DNA of 64,000 nucleotides from CADEED01 sp041395625 (lineage in GTDB: Bacteria; Pseudomonadota; Gammaproteobacteria; Steroidobacterales; Steroidobacteraceae), in contig JAWLAE010000001.1 of assembly GCA_041395625.1 (NCBI GenBank), forward strand, positions 496,001 to 560,000. Reading direction: 5' to 3'. Within the stretch, counting starts at the first letter, position 1. Each line of letters begins with the position of its first letter. Made by a program: the position numbers and the translations under genes. This document shows positions 52,592 through 60,421 of this stretch, in pieces. Below the pieces are notes generated by a model. The model made no database searches. It was given only the letters and a program-made list of their open reading frames with translations, and was not told where the DNA came from.

Positions 52592-53128
52592 GTGCACTGT
52601 CCCTTCTGCGGCCACGCCGAGACTAAAGTAAACGACTCGCGGCTGGCGGCCGAGGGCACGCAGATCCGGCGGCGCCGTGAGTGTCTCGCCTGCGGCGAGC
52701 GCTTCACGACGTTCGAGACCGCGGAGCTCCTGATGCCGTTGGTGATCAAGAACGATCGCACGCGCGTACCGTTCGACGAGCACAAGCTGCGCGGCGGTAT
52801 CGAAAGATCACTCGAGAAGCGCCCTGTCAGTCGCGAGGCTATCGAGGAAGCGGTCAACCACATCGCCCGTAAACTGCGGGCACTTGGCGAACGGGAAGTG
52901 TCGTCTCGGCAGATCGGTGAGCTGGTGATGGAAGAGCTGCACGGTCTCGACGAGGTTGCTTATGTGCGGTTTGCCTCGGTCTATCGGCAGTTTCAGGACG
53001 TCGACGCCTTCCGCGAGGAGATCGAACAGTTGGGTCGGCGGCGCGCCCGCAATCCGCGCGGCGATCAGTTGTCCCTGCTGCCAGCCGACACTGACCTGGC
53101 GGCGGCGAAGCCGCGCAAACGTAAATGA
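52592..53128 (+). CDS. nrdR: Transcriptional repressor NrdR
   Basis: 178 aa. N-terminal zinc ribbon (CPFCG ... CLACGERFTTFE) and an ATP-cone (VIKNDRTRVPFDEHKLRGGIERSLEKRPVS). NrdR binds NrdR boxes at ribonucleotide reductase promoters. GTG start at 52592. It is 21 bases after glyA and overlaps ribD by 4 bases, the gene order common in gammaproteobacteria. The C-terminal ~30 residues are Arg/Lys-rich and longer than in the typical ~150-aa family member. Confidence 0.95.
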   Translation: MHCPFCGHAETKVNDSRLAAEGTQIRRRRECLACGERFTTFETAELLMPLVIKNDRTRVPFDEHKLRGGIERSLEKRPVSREAIEEAVNHIARKLRALGEREVSSRQIGELVMEELHGLDEVAYVRFASVYRQFQDVDAFREEIEQLGRRRARNPRGDQLSLLPADTDLAAAKPRKRK

Positions 53129-54261
53129 GCGACGCCGACTTCGATCAGCGCTGCATGCGGCACGCGTTGGAGCTGGCCGAGCGCGGGCTGCATACGACCG
53201 ACCCCAATCCTCGGGTGGGCTGCGTATTGGCGCGCGACGGTGTGATAGTCGGCGAGGGCGTGCATCTGCGGGCAGGCGAACCGCATGCCGAACCGCTGGC
53301 CCTGGCGGCCGCCGGTGCCATGGCGCGCGGCGCGACGGCGTACGTTACGCTCGAGCCGTGCAATCATCATGGCCGCACCCCTCCGTGTACCGAGGCGTTG
53401 TTAGCAGCAGGTGTCGTTCGCGTAGTCTACGCCACCCGCGATCCGAATCCGCGCGTCGATGGCAGTGGCGCGGCGCGGCTCGCGGCGGCCGGCGTTGTCA
53501 CCGAATGTGGATTGCTGGAGAGCGAGGCGCTCGAGCTCAACTGCGGCTTCGTCGCGCGGCTGCAGCGCGGTCGGCCGTTCGTCCGCCTGAAGAGCGCTGT
53601 CAGTCTCGACGGTCGGGTGGCGCTCGCCAACGGCGCCAGCCGCTGGATCACCGGCGAGGCGGCACGCGCCGATGTGCAGCGCTGGCGTGCGCGAAGCTCG
53701 GTCATCCTGACCACCGCCGCGACGGTGTTGGCGGATGATCCACGGCTCGACTTACGGCTGGCAGGTGCGACTCGCCAGCCCCTGCGCGTCCTGCTCGACA
53801 GGCAGTTGCGCACGCCGGCGAATGCACGAATCTTTGCACCGCCGGGTCAGGTGCTGATTGTCACTGGCGCGGATGCAGCAGCCGCGGCGGCAACGCGCGG
53901 CGCCGAGACTCGACAAGGTGCAGAGCGGGTAGCCGTGGCGGAAGTGCCCGTCGCGGGCGTTCCAGGGTCGACGGCGAATCGGCAACTCGATCTGACGGCC
54001 GTCCTGGGCGAGCTGGCGGTCAGAGAGGCCAATGAAGTGCTGGTCGAGGCGGGCGGAGTTCTGAGTGGCGCACTGCTCGAGCAAGGCCTGGTGGACGAGT
54101 GGCTGCTGTACATCGCGCCGCGCGTCCTCGGCAACACGGCACAACCACTGGCAGTGCTGCAGCCGCTGCAGCAACTTACCGATGCGCGGTCGTTCCAGAT
54201 CATCGAATCGACGCTTTTGGGCGATGATTTGCGTTTGCGGCTGCGGCCTCGGGCACACTAG
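53125..54261 (+). CDS. ribD: Riboflavin biosynthesis deaminase/reductase
   Basis: 378 aa bifunctional enzyme. The N-terminal deaminase has the zinc site PHAEPLAL and LEPCNHHGRTPPCTEAL. The C-terminal reductase has RPFVRLKSAVSLDGRVALANGASRWITGEAARADVQRWRARSSVIL and GAGGVLSGALLEQGLVDEWLLYIAPRVLG-type features (here VEAGGVLSGALLEQ). It performs two successive steps on the pyrimidine intermediate of riboflavin synthesis. Overlaps nrdR by 4 bases; 4 bases separate it from ribE. Confidence 0.95.
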   Translation: MSDADFDQRCMRHALELAERGLHTTDPNPRVGCVLARDGVIVGEGVHLRAGEPHAEPLALAAAGAMARGATAYVTLEPCNHHGRTPPCTEALLAAGVVRVVYATRDPNPRVDGSGAARLAAAGVVTECGLLESEALELNCGFVARLQRGRPFVRLKSAVSLDGRVALANGASRWITGEAARADVQRWRARSSVILTTAATVLADDPRLDLRLAGATRQPLRVLLDRQLRTPANARIFAPPGQVLIVTGADAAAAAATRGAETRQGAERVAVAEVPVAGVPGSTANRQLDLTAVLGELAVREANEVLVEAGGVLSGALLEQGLVDEWLLYIAPRVLGNTAQPLAVLQPLQQLTDARSFQIIESTLLGDDLRLRLRPRAH

Positions 54262-54265
54262 GGCC

Positions 54266-54883
54266 GTGTTTACCGGAATTGTGCTCGACATCGGTACGGT
54301 GCAGGCGCTCGAGTCGCTCGCGGGTGACTTGCGTCTTACCATCACGACGCAACGTCTGCCGCTCGAGCGCGTGGCAATCGGTGACAGCGTCGCTGTGAGT
54401 GGCGTCTGCCTCACCGTCATCAGTCGCACTGCCAACCAGTTCGCGGCTGATGTGTCGCGTGAGACGCTCGCCGTAACGACGCTGCATCGTCTTGTCGTTG
54501 GGTCGCGGGTGAATCTGGAGCTGGCACTGCGTGTCGGCGATCCGCTCGGTGGCCATCTGGTTTCCGGTCATGTCGACGGGCTGGCGCAGCTCGTGAGTGC
54601 GGTGGAAGATGCGAGATCCAGGCGCCTGCGCTTTCGGCTGCCGGCTGAGCTGGCGCGTTTCGTCGCGGTCAAAGGCTCGGTGACGATTGACGGCGTGAGC
54701 CTCACGGTCAATGCTGTCGACACCTGTGAATTCGAGCTCAATCTGATTCCGCATACGTTGACGGTCACGACGCTCGGGCAGTTGCGGGCGGGTGACGCAG
54801 TCAACATCGAGATCGATCAGATGGCACGTTACGCCGAGCGCCTGCTCGGTTTCGAACGTTCCGTCACGCACCAAGGTAGTTAG
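54266..54883 (+). CDS. ribE: Riboflavin synthase, alpha chain
   Basis: 205 aa from the GTG at 54266, chosen because the protein then begins (V/M)FTGIVLDIGTV, the family opening. Two lumazine-binding repeats: residues ~1-95 (VSGVCLTVISRTANQFAADVSRETLAVTTL) and ~98-195 (GHLVSGHVDGLAQLV, VTIDGVSLTVNAV). It dismutates 6,7-dimethyl-8-ribityllumazine to riboflavin. Packed between ribD (4 bases) and ribB (2 bases). Confidence 0.95.
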   Translation: MFTGIVLDIGTVQALESLAGDLRLTITTQRLPLERVAIGDSVAVSGVCLTVISRTANQFAADVSRETLAVTTLHRLVVGSRVNLELALRVGDPLGGHLVSGHVDGLAQLVSAVEDARSRRLRFRLPAELARFVAVKGSVTIDGVSLTVNAVDTCEFELNLIPHTLTVTTLGQLRAGDAVNIEIDQMARYAERLLGFERSVTHQGS

Positions 54884-54885
54884 CC

Positions 54886-56031
54886 ATGCATGTAGTCGCA
54901 CAGAGCAAAGAACCACTGGGCATCGGCACGTTGAACACGGTCGAGGAAATCCTGGCCGATATCGCTGCCGGCAAGATGGTGGTGATCATGGACGACGAGC
55001 AGCGCGAGAATGAGGGCGACCTCATCATGGCGGCGTCGCTGGTGCGGGCCGAGGACATCAATTTCATGGCGCGTTTCGGTCGCGGGCTCATCTGTTTGAC
55101 ACTGACGCCCGAACGCTGTCTGCAGCTACGCCTGCCCTTGATGGTGAGCGAAACCAATCGCGCGCGCCATACCAACTTCACCTTGTCGATCGAAGCGGCC
55201 GAGGGAGTCACGACTGGCATCTCCGCGCATGATCGTGCGCACACCGTGCGTACTGCCGTGCGTCCCGACGCGCGGCCCGAGGACTTGCGGCAGCCTGGGC
55301 ACATTTTCCCCATCATGGCGCAGCCCGGTGGCGTGTTGACGCGCGCTGGACATACTGAGGCAGGCTGCGATTTCACGCGATTGGCGGGTCTCGATCCGTC
55401 GGCGGTGATCGTCGAAATCATGAACGACGACGGCACGATGGCGCGCCGCCCGCAATTGGAACTGTTCGCGCGCGCGCATGGACTCAAGATCGGCACGATC
55501 GCCGATCTGATTCGCTATCGCCTCAAGGCAGAGCGCTCGGTCGAGCGCGTTGCGGAGCAGGTCGTGGCGACCGAGTTCGGCGAGTTCCGGCTGGTTGCCT
55601 ATCAGGATCACGTGAATCGGGACGTCCATCTCGCATTGGTGCGCGGCGCAGTCGATGGGCCCGAGGCGCCGCTCGTGCGGGTTCATCTGACCGATACGCT
55701 GCGCGACCTGATCGGCGTGCAGACTGAGCATCGCACCTGGACGCTGCGCGCCGCGCTCGCGCGGGTCGCGGCGCATGGCAGCGGCATCGTGATCATCCTG
55801 CGTGAGCACGAAACGCCGCGCGAGCTGGCAGACACGGTGCGCTCGCTCGGCCGAACGGAGCATGAAGCATCGGTGCCGCCAGGCGAAGGGCAGGTGCTCC
55901 GAACCTACGGGATCGGCGCGCAGATCCTCAAGGACCTGGGCGTGCGACGCATGCAGGTGCTCTCGGCACCGAAGCAGATGCACGGCATTTCAGCGTTCGG
56001 GCTCGAGATCACCGGATACCTCGCCGAGTAA
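54886..56031 (+). CDS. ribB: 3,4-dihydroxy-2-butanone 4-phosphate synthase with a degenerate GTP cyclohydrolase II-like domain
   Basis: 381 aa. The N-terminal DHBP synthase domain is intact (VIMDDEQRENEGDLIMAAS, GRGLICLTLTPERC, HTEAGCDFTRLAGL). The C-terminal half resembles GTP cyclohydrolase II, but the region that should carry the three zinc cysteines (SECLTGDVFGSxRCDC in active enzymes) reads HLTDTLRDLIGVQTEHRTW and has none. That domain is therefore probably inactive, the type called RibBX in some gammaproteobacteria. A true RibA should exist elsewhere. Confidence 0.93.
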   Translation: MHVVAQSKEPLGIGTLNTVEEILADIAAGKMVVIMDDEQRENEGDLIMAASLVRAEDINFMARFGRGLICLTLTPERCLQLRLPLMVSETNRARHTNFTLSIEAAEGVTTGISAHDRAHTVRTAVRPDARPEDLRQPGHIFPIMAQPGGVLTRAGHTEAGCDFTRLAGLDPSAVIVEIMNDDGTMARRPQLELFARAHGLKIGTIADLIRYRLKAERSVERVAEQVVATEFGEFRLVAYQDHVNRDVHLALVRGAVDGPEAPLVRVHLTDTLRDLIGVQTEHRTWTLRAALARVAAHGSGIVIILREHETPRELADTVRSLGRTEHEASVPPGEGQVLRTYGIGAQILKDLGVRRMQVLSAPKQMHGISAFGLEITGYLAE

Positions 56032-56045
56032 CGACGCCGCGCAGG

Positions 56046-56060
56046 TATACTGCGCGGCCC
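56046..56060 (+). promoter_or_regulatory. Promoter -10 (TATACT) with GC-rich discriminator before ribH
   Basis: TATACT at 56046-56051 is followed by GCGCGGCCC at 56052-56060, the same discriminator as at glyA. It lies 33 bases before the ribH start, in the 62-base gap after ribB. It would allow ribH-nusB-thiL to be transcribed independently. Confidence 0.4.
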
Positions 56061-56093
56061 TCGGGTTGCGTGTGAGTCAGGCTGGAATCCGTC

Positions 56094-56564
56094 ATGTCCG
56101 GTAGCATCGTCCATCAAGGTAGCCAGCAGGTGGGTGCACAGCGCGTCGCCGTCGTCGCGGCGCGCTTCAATGATGCGATCGTGTCGCAGCTGGTCGCGGG
56201 CGCCGAGCGGGCCTGGCGCAAGGCCGGGGGCAAGAGCGGCGCATTGGAGCTGGTACGCGTGCCCGGTGCGTTCGAATTGCCAGTGGCCGCGCGTCGGCTC
56301 GCATTCGCTGGCCAGTTCAGCGCCATCGTCGCGCTCGGTTGCGTCGTGCGTGGCGACACGCCGCACTTCGATTTCGTGGCCGGCGAGTGCGCGCGCGGGC
56401 TCATGCAGGTGTCGCTGGAAACCGGTGTGCCAGTCATATTTGGCGTGCTAACGACCGAGACGTTTGCGCAGGCTGAGGAGCGCGCGGCGATCGATCGGTT
56501 GGACAAAGGCGGCGAAGCGATGCTGGCGGCGCTCGAAATGGCCAACCTCCTGAGTCGCTGGTGA
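56094..56564 (+). CDS. ribH: 6,7-dimethyl-8-ribityllumazine synthase
   Basis: 156 aa. RVAVVAARFNDAIVSQLVAGAERAW, VRVPGAFELPVAARRLA, ALGCVVRGDTPHFDFVAGECARGLMQVSLETGVPVIFGVLTTET: standard lumazine synthase blocks, including the catalytic His of TPHFD. It joins the ribD and ribB pathway products. nusB starts 7 bases after its stop. Confidence 0.96.
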   Translation: MSGSIVHQGSQQVGAQRVAVVAARFNDAIVSQLVAGAERAWRKAGGKSGALELVRVPGAFELPVAARRLAFAGQFSAIVALGCVVRGDTPHFDFVAGECARGLMQVSLETGVPVIFGVLTTETFAQAEERAAIDRLDKGGEAMLAALEMANLLSRW

Positions 56565-56571
56565 GTGCTGC

Positions 56572-57015
56572 ATGGCGCGGGTGACAGCAGAACGAATGGC
56601 CTCGGGCGCACGGTCAGTGGCACGTAAGCTGGCCGTACAGGCTTTGTACGGCTGGCAACTCAATCCTTCCGCCTGGCAGGACGTCGTGCAGGCATTCGAC
56701 GATGATGCGGACATGCCGAAAGCAGACACCGAGTACTTTCGTTCGCTCATCGCAGCCGTCGGTGCCGGCAGTGACAGCCTGGACGCGGCCCTCGTGCCCT
56801 GGATGGACCGCAAGCCAGCCGAGCTCGATCCGATCGAGCGCGCCGTCTTGTGGATCGGGACACATGAGTTGCGCGCGATGCCGGACGTGCCATTTCGGGT
56901 TGTTATCAGCGAAGCCGTTAGCCTCGCGAAGCGATTTGGTGCCACCGACAGTCATCGTTTCGTCAACGCTGTGCTCGACAAGGCGGCGCGCGAACTGCGA
57001 CCGCACGAGCACTGA
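56572..57015 (+). CDS. nusB: Transcription antitermination factor NusB
   Basis: 147 aa all-helical protein. SVARKLAVQALYGWQLNPSAW near the N-terminus, LDPIERAVLWIGTHELRAMPDVPFRVVISEAVSLAKRFGATDSHRFVNAVLDKAA near the C-terminus. With NusE it binds boxA RNA in rRNA antitermination. It sits in the usual ribH-nusB-thiL order. Confidence 0.95.
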   Translation: MARVTAERMASGARSVARKLAVQALYGWQLNPSAWQDVVQAFDDDADMPKADTEYFRSLIAAVGAGSDSLDAALVPWMDRKPAELDPIERAVLWIGTHELRAMPDVPFRVVISEAVSLAKRFGATDSHRFVNAVLDKAARELRPHEH

Positions 57016-57045
57016 GCGGCGGCGCGTATCGCGGGCAGGCACGAC

Positions 57046-58011
57046 ATGGCGCTCGGCGAATTCGATCTGATCGCACGCTACTTCGCCAAGATCGGTGCGG
57101 CACGTAGCGATGTGCAGGTGGGCGTTGGCGACGACGGTGCGGTGCTGGTGCCACCCCCCGGCCATGATTTGGTGGCCGTCGTCGACACACTGGTCGCCGG
57201 CGTGCATTTTCCGCAAGGTTCGCCGGCGTCGTCGATTGGTCATCGAGCAGTGGCAGTCAATCTGAGTGACATCGCTGCGATGGGTGCGACGCCGAGTTGG
57301 GCGTTGCTGGCGCTGAGCTTGCCGAGCGTGGATGAAGATTGGCTAGCGCAGTTCGCGCACGGCACAGGCGAGCTGCTGACGCAGCATGCCGTGTCCCTGG
57401 TAGGTGGCGATACGACAACCGGACCGCTGACGATTACCGTGCAATTGATCGGTGCAGTTCCACGGGGGCAAGCGTTGCGACGCACCGGCGCGCGGCCCGG
57501 CGATGCGATCGTCGTGTCCGGAACCCCGGGGGATGCCGCGGCCGGTCTCGCTATCGAACAGCGGCGGATGCAGTGTGCGGCCCCGCATGCTGCGGAGCTT
57601 CGGCAGCGCTTTCTCTATCCCACGCCACGCTGCGCGCTCGGTGTAGCGCTGCGCGGCATTGCCAGCGCGTGCATAGACTTGTCGGACGGGCTCGGCGCCG
57701 ATCTCGGCAAGCTGTGTGCAGCGAGTGGTCGTGGCGGCGAACTGGAGTTGACCACGTTGCCGATCTCAGCCGCACTTGCCGCGGCGGTTGATCGCGATCG
57801 CGCGCGTCAGCTCGCCTTGACTGGCGGCGATGATTACGAATTGTGTTTTACCGTGCCGCCCGCGAACTTCGCACGGTTGACGCAGCTCGCGCAACGCTCT
57901 GCTACGCCCCTGACCCGTATTGGCTCGATCGTCGAGCGGCCGGGCGTCACGCTGCGCGATGGCGCGACTGTGACGCAGTTCTCGCACCGCGGGTTCGATC
58001 ACTTCGGCTGA
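57046..58011 (+). CDS. thiL: Thiamine-monophosphate kinase
   Basis: 321 aa. It phosphorylates thiamine monophosphate to the diphosphate. N-terminal FDLIARYFAKIG, metal-binding VGDDGAVLVPP and VDTLVAGVHFP, then AVNLSDIAAMGATPSWALLALSLP, GGDTTTGPLTITVQLIG, CIDLSDGLGADLGKLC and GGDDYELCFTVP. These are the standard ThiL/AIR-synthase-fold blocks. Last gene of the glyA-to-thiL series. Confidence 0.95.
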   Translation: MALGEFDLIARYFAKIGAARSDVQVGVGDDGAVLVPPPGHDLVAVVDTLVAGVHFPQGSPASSIGHRAVAVNLSDIAAMGATPSWALLALSLPSVDEDWLAQFAHGTGELLTQHAVSLVGGDTTTGPLTITVQLIGAVPRGQALRRTGARPGDAIVVSGTPGDAAAGLAIEQRRMQCAAPHAAELRQRFLYPTPRCALGVALRGIASACIDLSDGLGADLGKLCAASGRGGELELTTLPISAALAAAVDRDRARQLALTGGDDYELCFTVPPANFARLTQLAQRSATPLTRIGSIVERPGVTLRDGATVTQFSHRGFDHFG

Positions 58012-58156
58012 CCGAAGCTCGTGGATCAGCCGGTGATCCGGGAGCCGGGTCACAGTCCCATTCCGGGACGCTCCGTATCCTCTGCCGGTCAATATGTGCG
58101 TCGTCAAACGGGCTGGTCCGTCCTGGTGCGCGCAGAGCAGGCTTTCCTCGATCGCG

Positions 58157-59488
58157 ATGCCGACAGATCACGCCAAGACCCTCTCAGACACCGACTCCGA
58201 TCGCATGCTCGCACGAGCGATTCCCGATCGTATCGGCAAATACGTCATCATCAATGAAGTCGGCCGAGGCAGCACTGGCACGGTGTATTTGTCGCACGAT
58301 CCTTACTATGGTCGCGACGTTGCGATCAAGCTCTACAGTCTCGACACCGGCGGCGATGCGGAACGTTCACGGGTTGCCCGCAAGATGTTCCTCTCCGAAG
58401 CGCACATGGTCGGCATGCTGCAACATCCGAACATCCTGCCGATCTACGACGCCGGCGAGGAAGAGGGACGATGTTACATCGTTACCGAGCACGTGCATGG
58501 CGCACGCACTTTGGCGGCCTACTGCCGGCCCGACAACCTGTTGCGCATCGACGATGTCGTCGAGATGATCTACAAGTGCGCCAAAGCGCTGCACTATGCC
58601 CACACGCGGGGCGTGATTCATCGCGATATCAAGCCATCGAACATCATGTTGACGCAGGACAGCGACGTTCGCATCATCGATTTCGGTATCGCGCTGGTGG
58701 CCGACTCGGATGTCTCGCGCATCGAGGGCATCGCCGGCAGCCCTTCCTATATGTCGCCCGAGCAGGTGCAGAGCCTGGAGCTGACGGCATCGTCGGACCT
58801 CTATTCTCTGGGCGCCGTCATGTACGAGTTGCTCACCGGTCAGCGACCCTTCCGTGCCGGCAATCTCGTGAAGCTGTTACATCAGATTGTCTATGCTACG
58901 GCGCCGCCAATTCATTCGTTGCGCAAAGAGATCCCGCAGGATCTCGAGAACGTCGTGGCCACCGCCATGCACAAGGCGCCCGAGAAGCGTTTTCGTTCCG
59001 GTGCGGACTTCGCCGCGGAACTGACGCGCGTCCATCAGCGTTTGCGTGCGGAGAACGAACGACTCGATCAGCAAGAGCAGTTTGGCGTACTGCGTCGCCT
59101 GCGCTTCTTCCATGAGTTCTCGCACTCCGAGATCTGGGAAGTGCTACGTGCCAGCACCATGCAGAACTATTCCGATCGAGATGAGATAGTCAAAGAGGGC
59201 GAGATGGACGATCGCTTCTATATCCTGGTGTCCGGCCAATGCTCCGTGGAGCGGCACGGCACGGCGCTGGGTGCGATCGACACTGGCGATTGCTTCGGTG
59301 AAACGAGTTACGTCAGCGGTGCGCGACGGACAGCCACGATCCGCGCGCACGGTCCGGTCAGTGTCCTGAAGGTAAGTTCGACGTTGCTGGAGCAGGTGTC
59401 TGCCGCCTGCCAACTGCGCTTCAATCGTGTGTTCCTACGGACGCTGATAGGCCGGCTACAGGGTGCGGAGCAGCAGCAGGTCAGCTAG
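58157..59488 (+). CDS. Ser/Thr protein kinase with C-terminal cyclic-nucleotide-binding-type domain
   Basis: 443 aa from the ATG at 58157. Kinase domain ~27-290: EVGRGSTGTVYLSHD glycine loop, Lys58 in DVAIKLYS, HRDIKPSNIML with Asp157, DFGIALV, and SPSYMSPEQV. A Crp-type domain follows (~310-440): FSHSEIWEVLRAS, EGEMDDRFYILVSGQCSVERHG, GDCFGETSYVSGARRTATIRAH. No membrane segment. The cNMP-type domain has an Arg-Arg-Thr-Ala patch of the kind that contacts a cyclic nucleotide. The 3' end overlaps the convergent folE2 by 8 bases. It could be the phospho-donor for an FHA protein such as the one at 41250. Confidence 0.9.
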   Translation: MPTDHAKTLSDTDSDRMLARAIPDRIGKYVIINEVGRGSTGTVYLSHDPYYGRDVAIKLYSLDTGGDAERSRVARKMFLSEAHMVGMLQHPNILPIYDAGEEEGRCYIVTEHVHGARTLAAYCRPDNLLRIDDVVEMIYKCAKALHYAHTRGVIHRDIKPSNIMLTQDSDVRIIDFGIALVADSDVSRIEGIAGSPSYMSPEQVQSLELTASSDLYSLGAVMYELLTGQRPFRAGNLVKLLHQIVYATAPPIHSLRKEIPQDLENVVATAMHKAPEKRFRSGADFAAELTRVHQRLRAENERLDQQEQFGVLRRLRFFHEFSHSEIWEVLRASTMQNYSDRDEIVKEGEMDDRFYILVSGQCSVERHGTALGAIDTGDCFGETSYVSGARRTATIRAHGPVSVLKVSSTLLEQVSAACQLRFNRVFLRTLIGRLQGAEQQQVS

Positions 59489-60302
59489 GCGCGGCATCCT
59501 TGTCACACTCGATCAGCGCATAGGCCGAATGATTGTGAATGGACTCGAAATTCTCTGATTCGACTACATAGGCGGCAACGCGGGCCTCGTCGTTCAACCG
59601 TTGTGCGACGTCTCGCACCATGTCCTCGACGAATTTCGGATTGTCGTACGCGCGCTCGGTGACGAATTTTTCGTCCGGGCGCTTCAGTATGCCGTACAGC
59701 TCGCTCGAGGCTTCACTCTCGGCGATGTCGATCAGCTCCTCGATCCACATGTGTTCGCGCAGCTTCGCCTTGATCGTCACGTGCGAACGCTGGTTGTGAG
59801 CGCCATAGTCCGAGATTTTCTTGGAACACGGGCACAGGCTCGTGACAGGCACGATCACCTTGACCCACATCTCAGTGACACCGTTGCGGATCTCGCCAAT
59901 GAGACTGGCCTGGTAGTCGAGCAGGCTCTCGACGCCCGATACCGGCGCCTTCTTCATCACGAAGAACGGAAATGTCATTTCGATGTGGCCCGCATCCGCC
60001 TCGAGCCTGGTAGTCATCGTCGCGAGCATGCTGCCAAACGACTCGACCGAAACCTCGCGTTCAGCGTGCAAGATCTCCACGAAGCGCGACATGTGCGTGC
60101 CTTTGAAGTTGTGCGGCAGATTGACGTACATATTGAAGCGTGCCACGGTGTGCTGTTCGCCCGCCGAGCGGTCCTTGAGCTTCACCGGGTGGTTGATGTC
60201 CTTGATACCGACGCGATCGATCGGAATGCGCCGCGTATCCGGACGATTCTGTACGTCCTCGACGAGGTTGAGTTTGCTCTGCGGAGCGGCTGGGGGATTC
60301 AT
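59481..60302 (-). CDS. folE2: GTP cyclohydrolase FolE2
   Basis: 273 aa of the GCYH-IB family (COG1469). Segments NRPDTRRIPIDRVGIKDINHPVKLKDR, FNMYVNLPHNFKGTHMSRFVEIL, VTSLCPCSKKISDYGAHNQRSHVTI with the catalytic Cys, and DNPKFVEDMVRDVAQRL are characteristic. It catalyses the same step as FolE but is metal-promiscuous and often serves under zinc limitation. No Zur-type box was seen upstream; an inverted repeat lies at 60391-60410. Confidence 0.94.
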   Translation of the reverse strand: MNPPAAPQSKLNLVEDVQNRPDTRRIPIDRVGIKDINHPVKLKDRSAGEQHTVARFNMYVNLPHNFKGTHMSRFVEILHAEREVSVESFGSMLATMTTRLEADAGHIEMTFPFFVMKKAPVSGVESLLDYQASLIGEIRNGVTEMWVKVIVPVTSLCPCSKKISDYGAHNQRSHVTIKAKLREHMWIEELIDIAESEASSELYGILKRPDEKFVTERAYDNPKFVEDMVRDVAQRLNDEARVAAYVVESENFESIHNHSAYALIECDKDAAPS

Positions 60303-60390
60303 GTCGCGGACCTTGGGTGGGCGTGCCGAATGTCAAATGGGGTGCGCCGAAGCAGTTCTACCATAGGGGCTCAGGGCGGGTCGCTTCAAG

Positions 60391-60410
60391 CTGTACAATG
60401 CAGTGTACAG
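60391..60410. promoter_or_regulatory. Inverted repeat between dxs and folE2
   Basis: CTGTACA and TGTACAG are perfect arms around six bases. It is 88 bases upstream of the folE2 start and 11 bases after the dxs stop. No T-run follows on the minus strand. The TGTACA-N6-TGTACA geometry resembles TyrR-family boxes (TGTAAA-N6-TTTACA), but that is only a shape match. Confidence 0.4.
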
Positions 60411-60421
60411 GCTGAAAGCGG

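Noticed and set aside
60391..60410. dxs intrinsic terminator reading of the CTGTACA repeat
   Set aside because: The stem is only 7 bases with low GC and no T-run follows on the minus strand; kept as an operator candidate instead.
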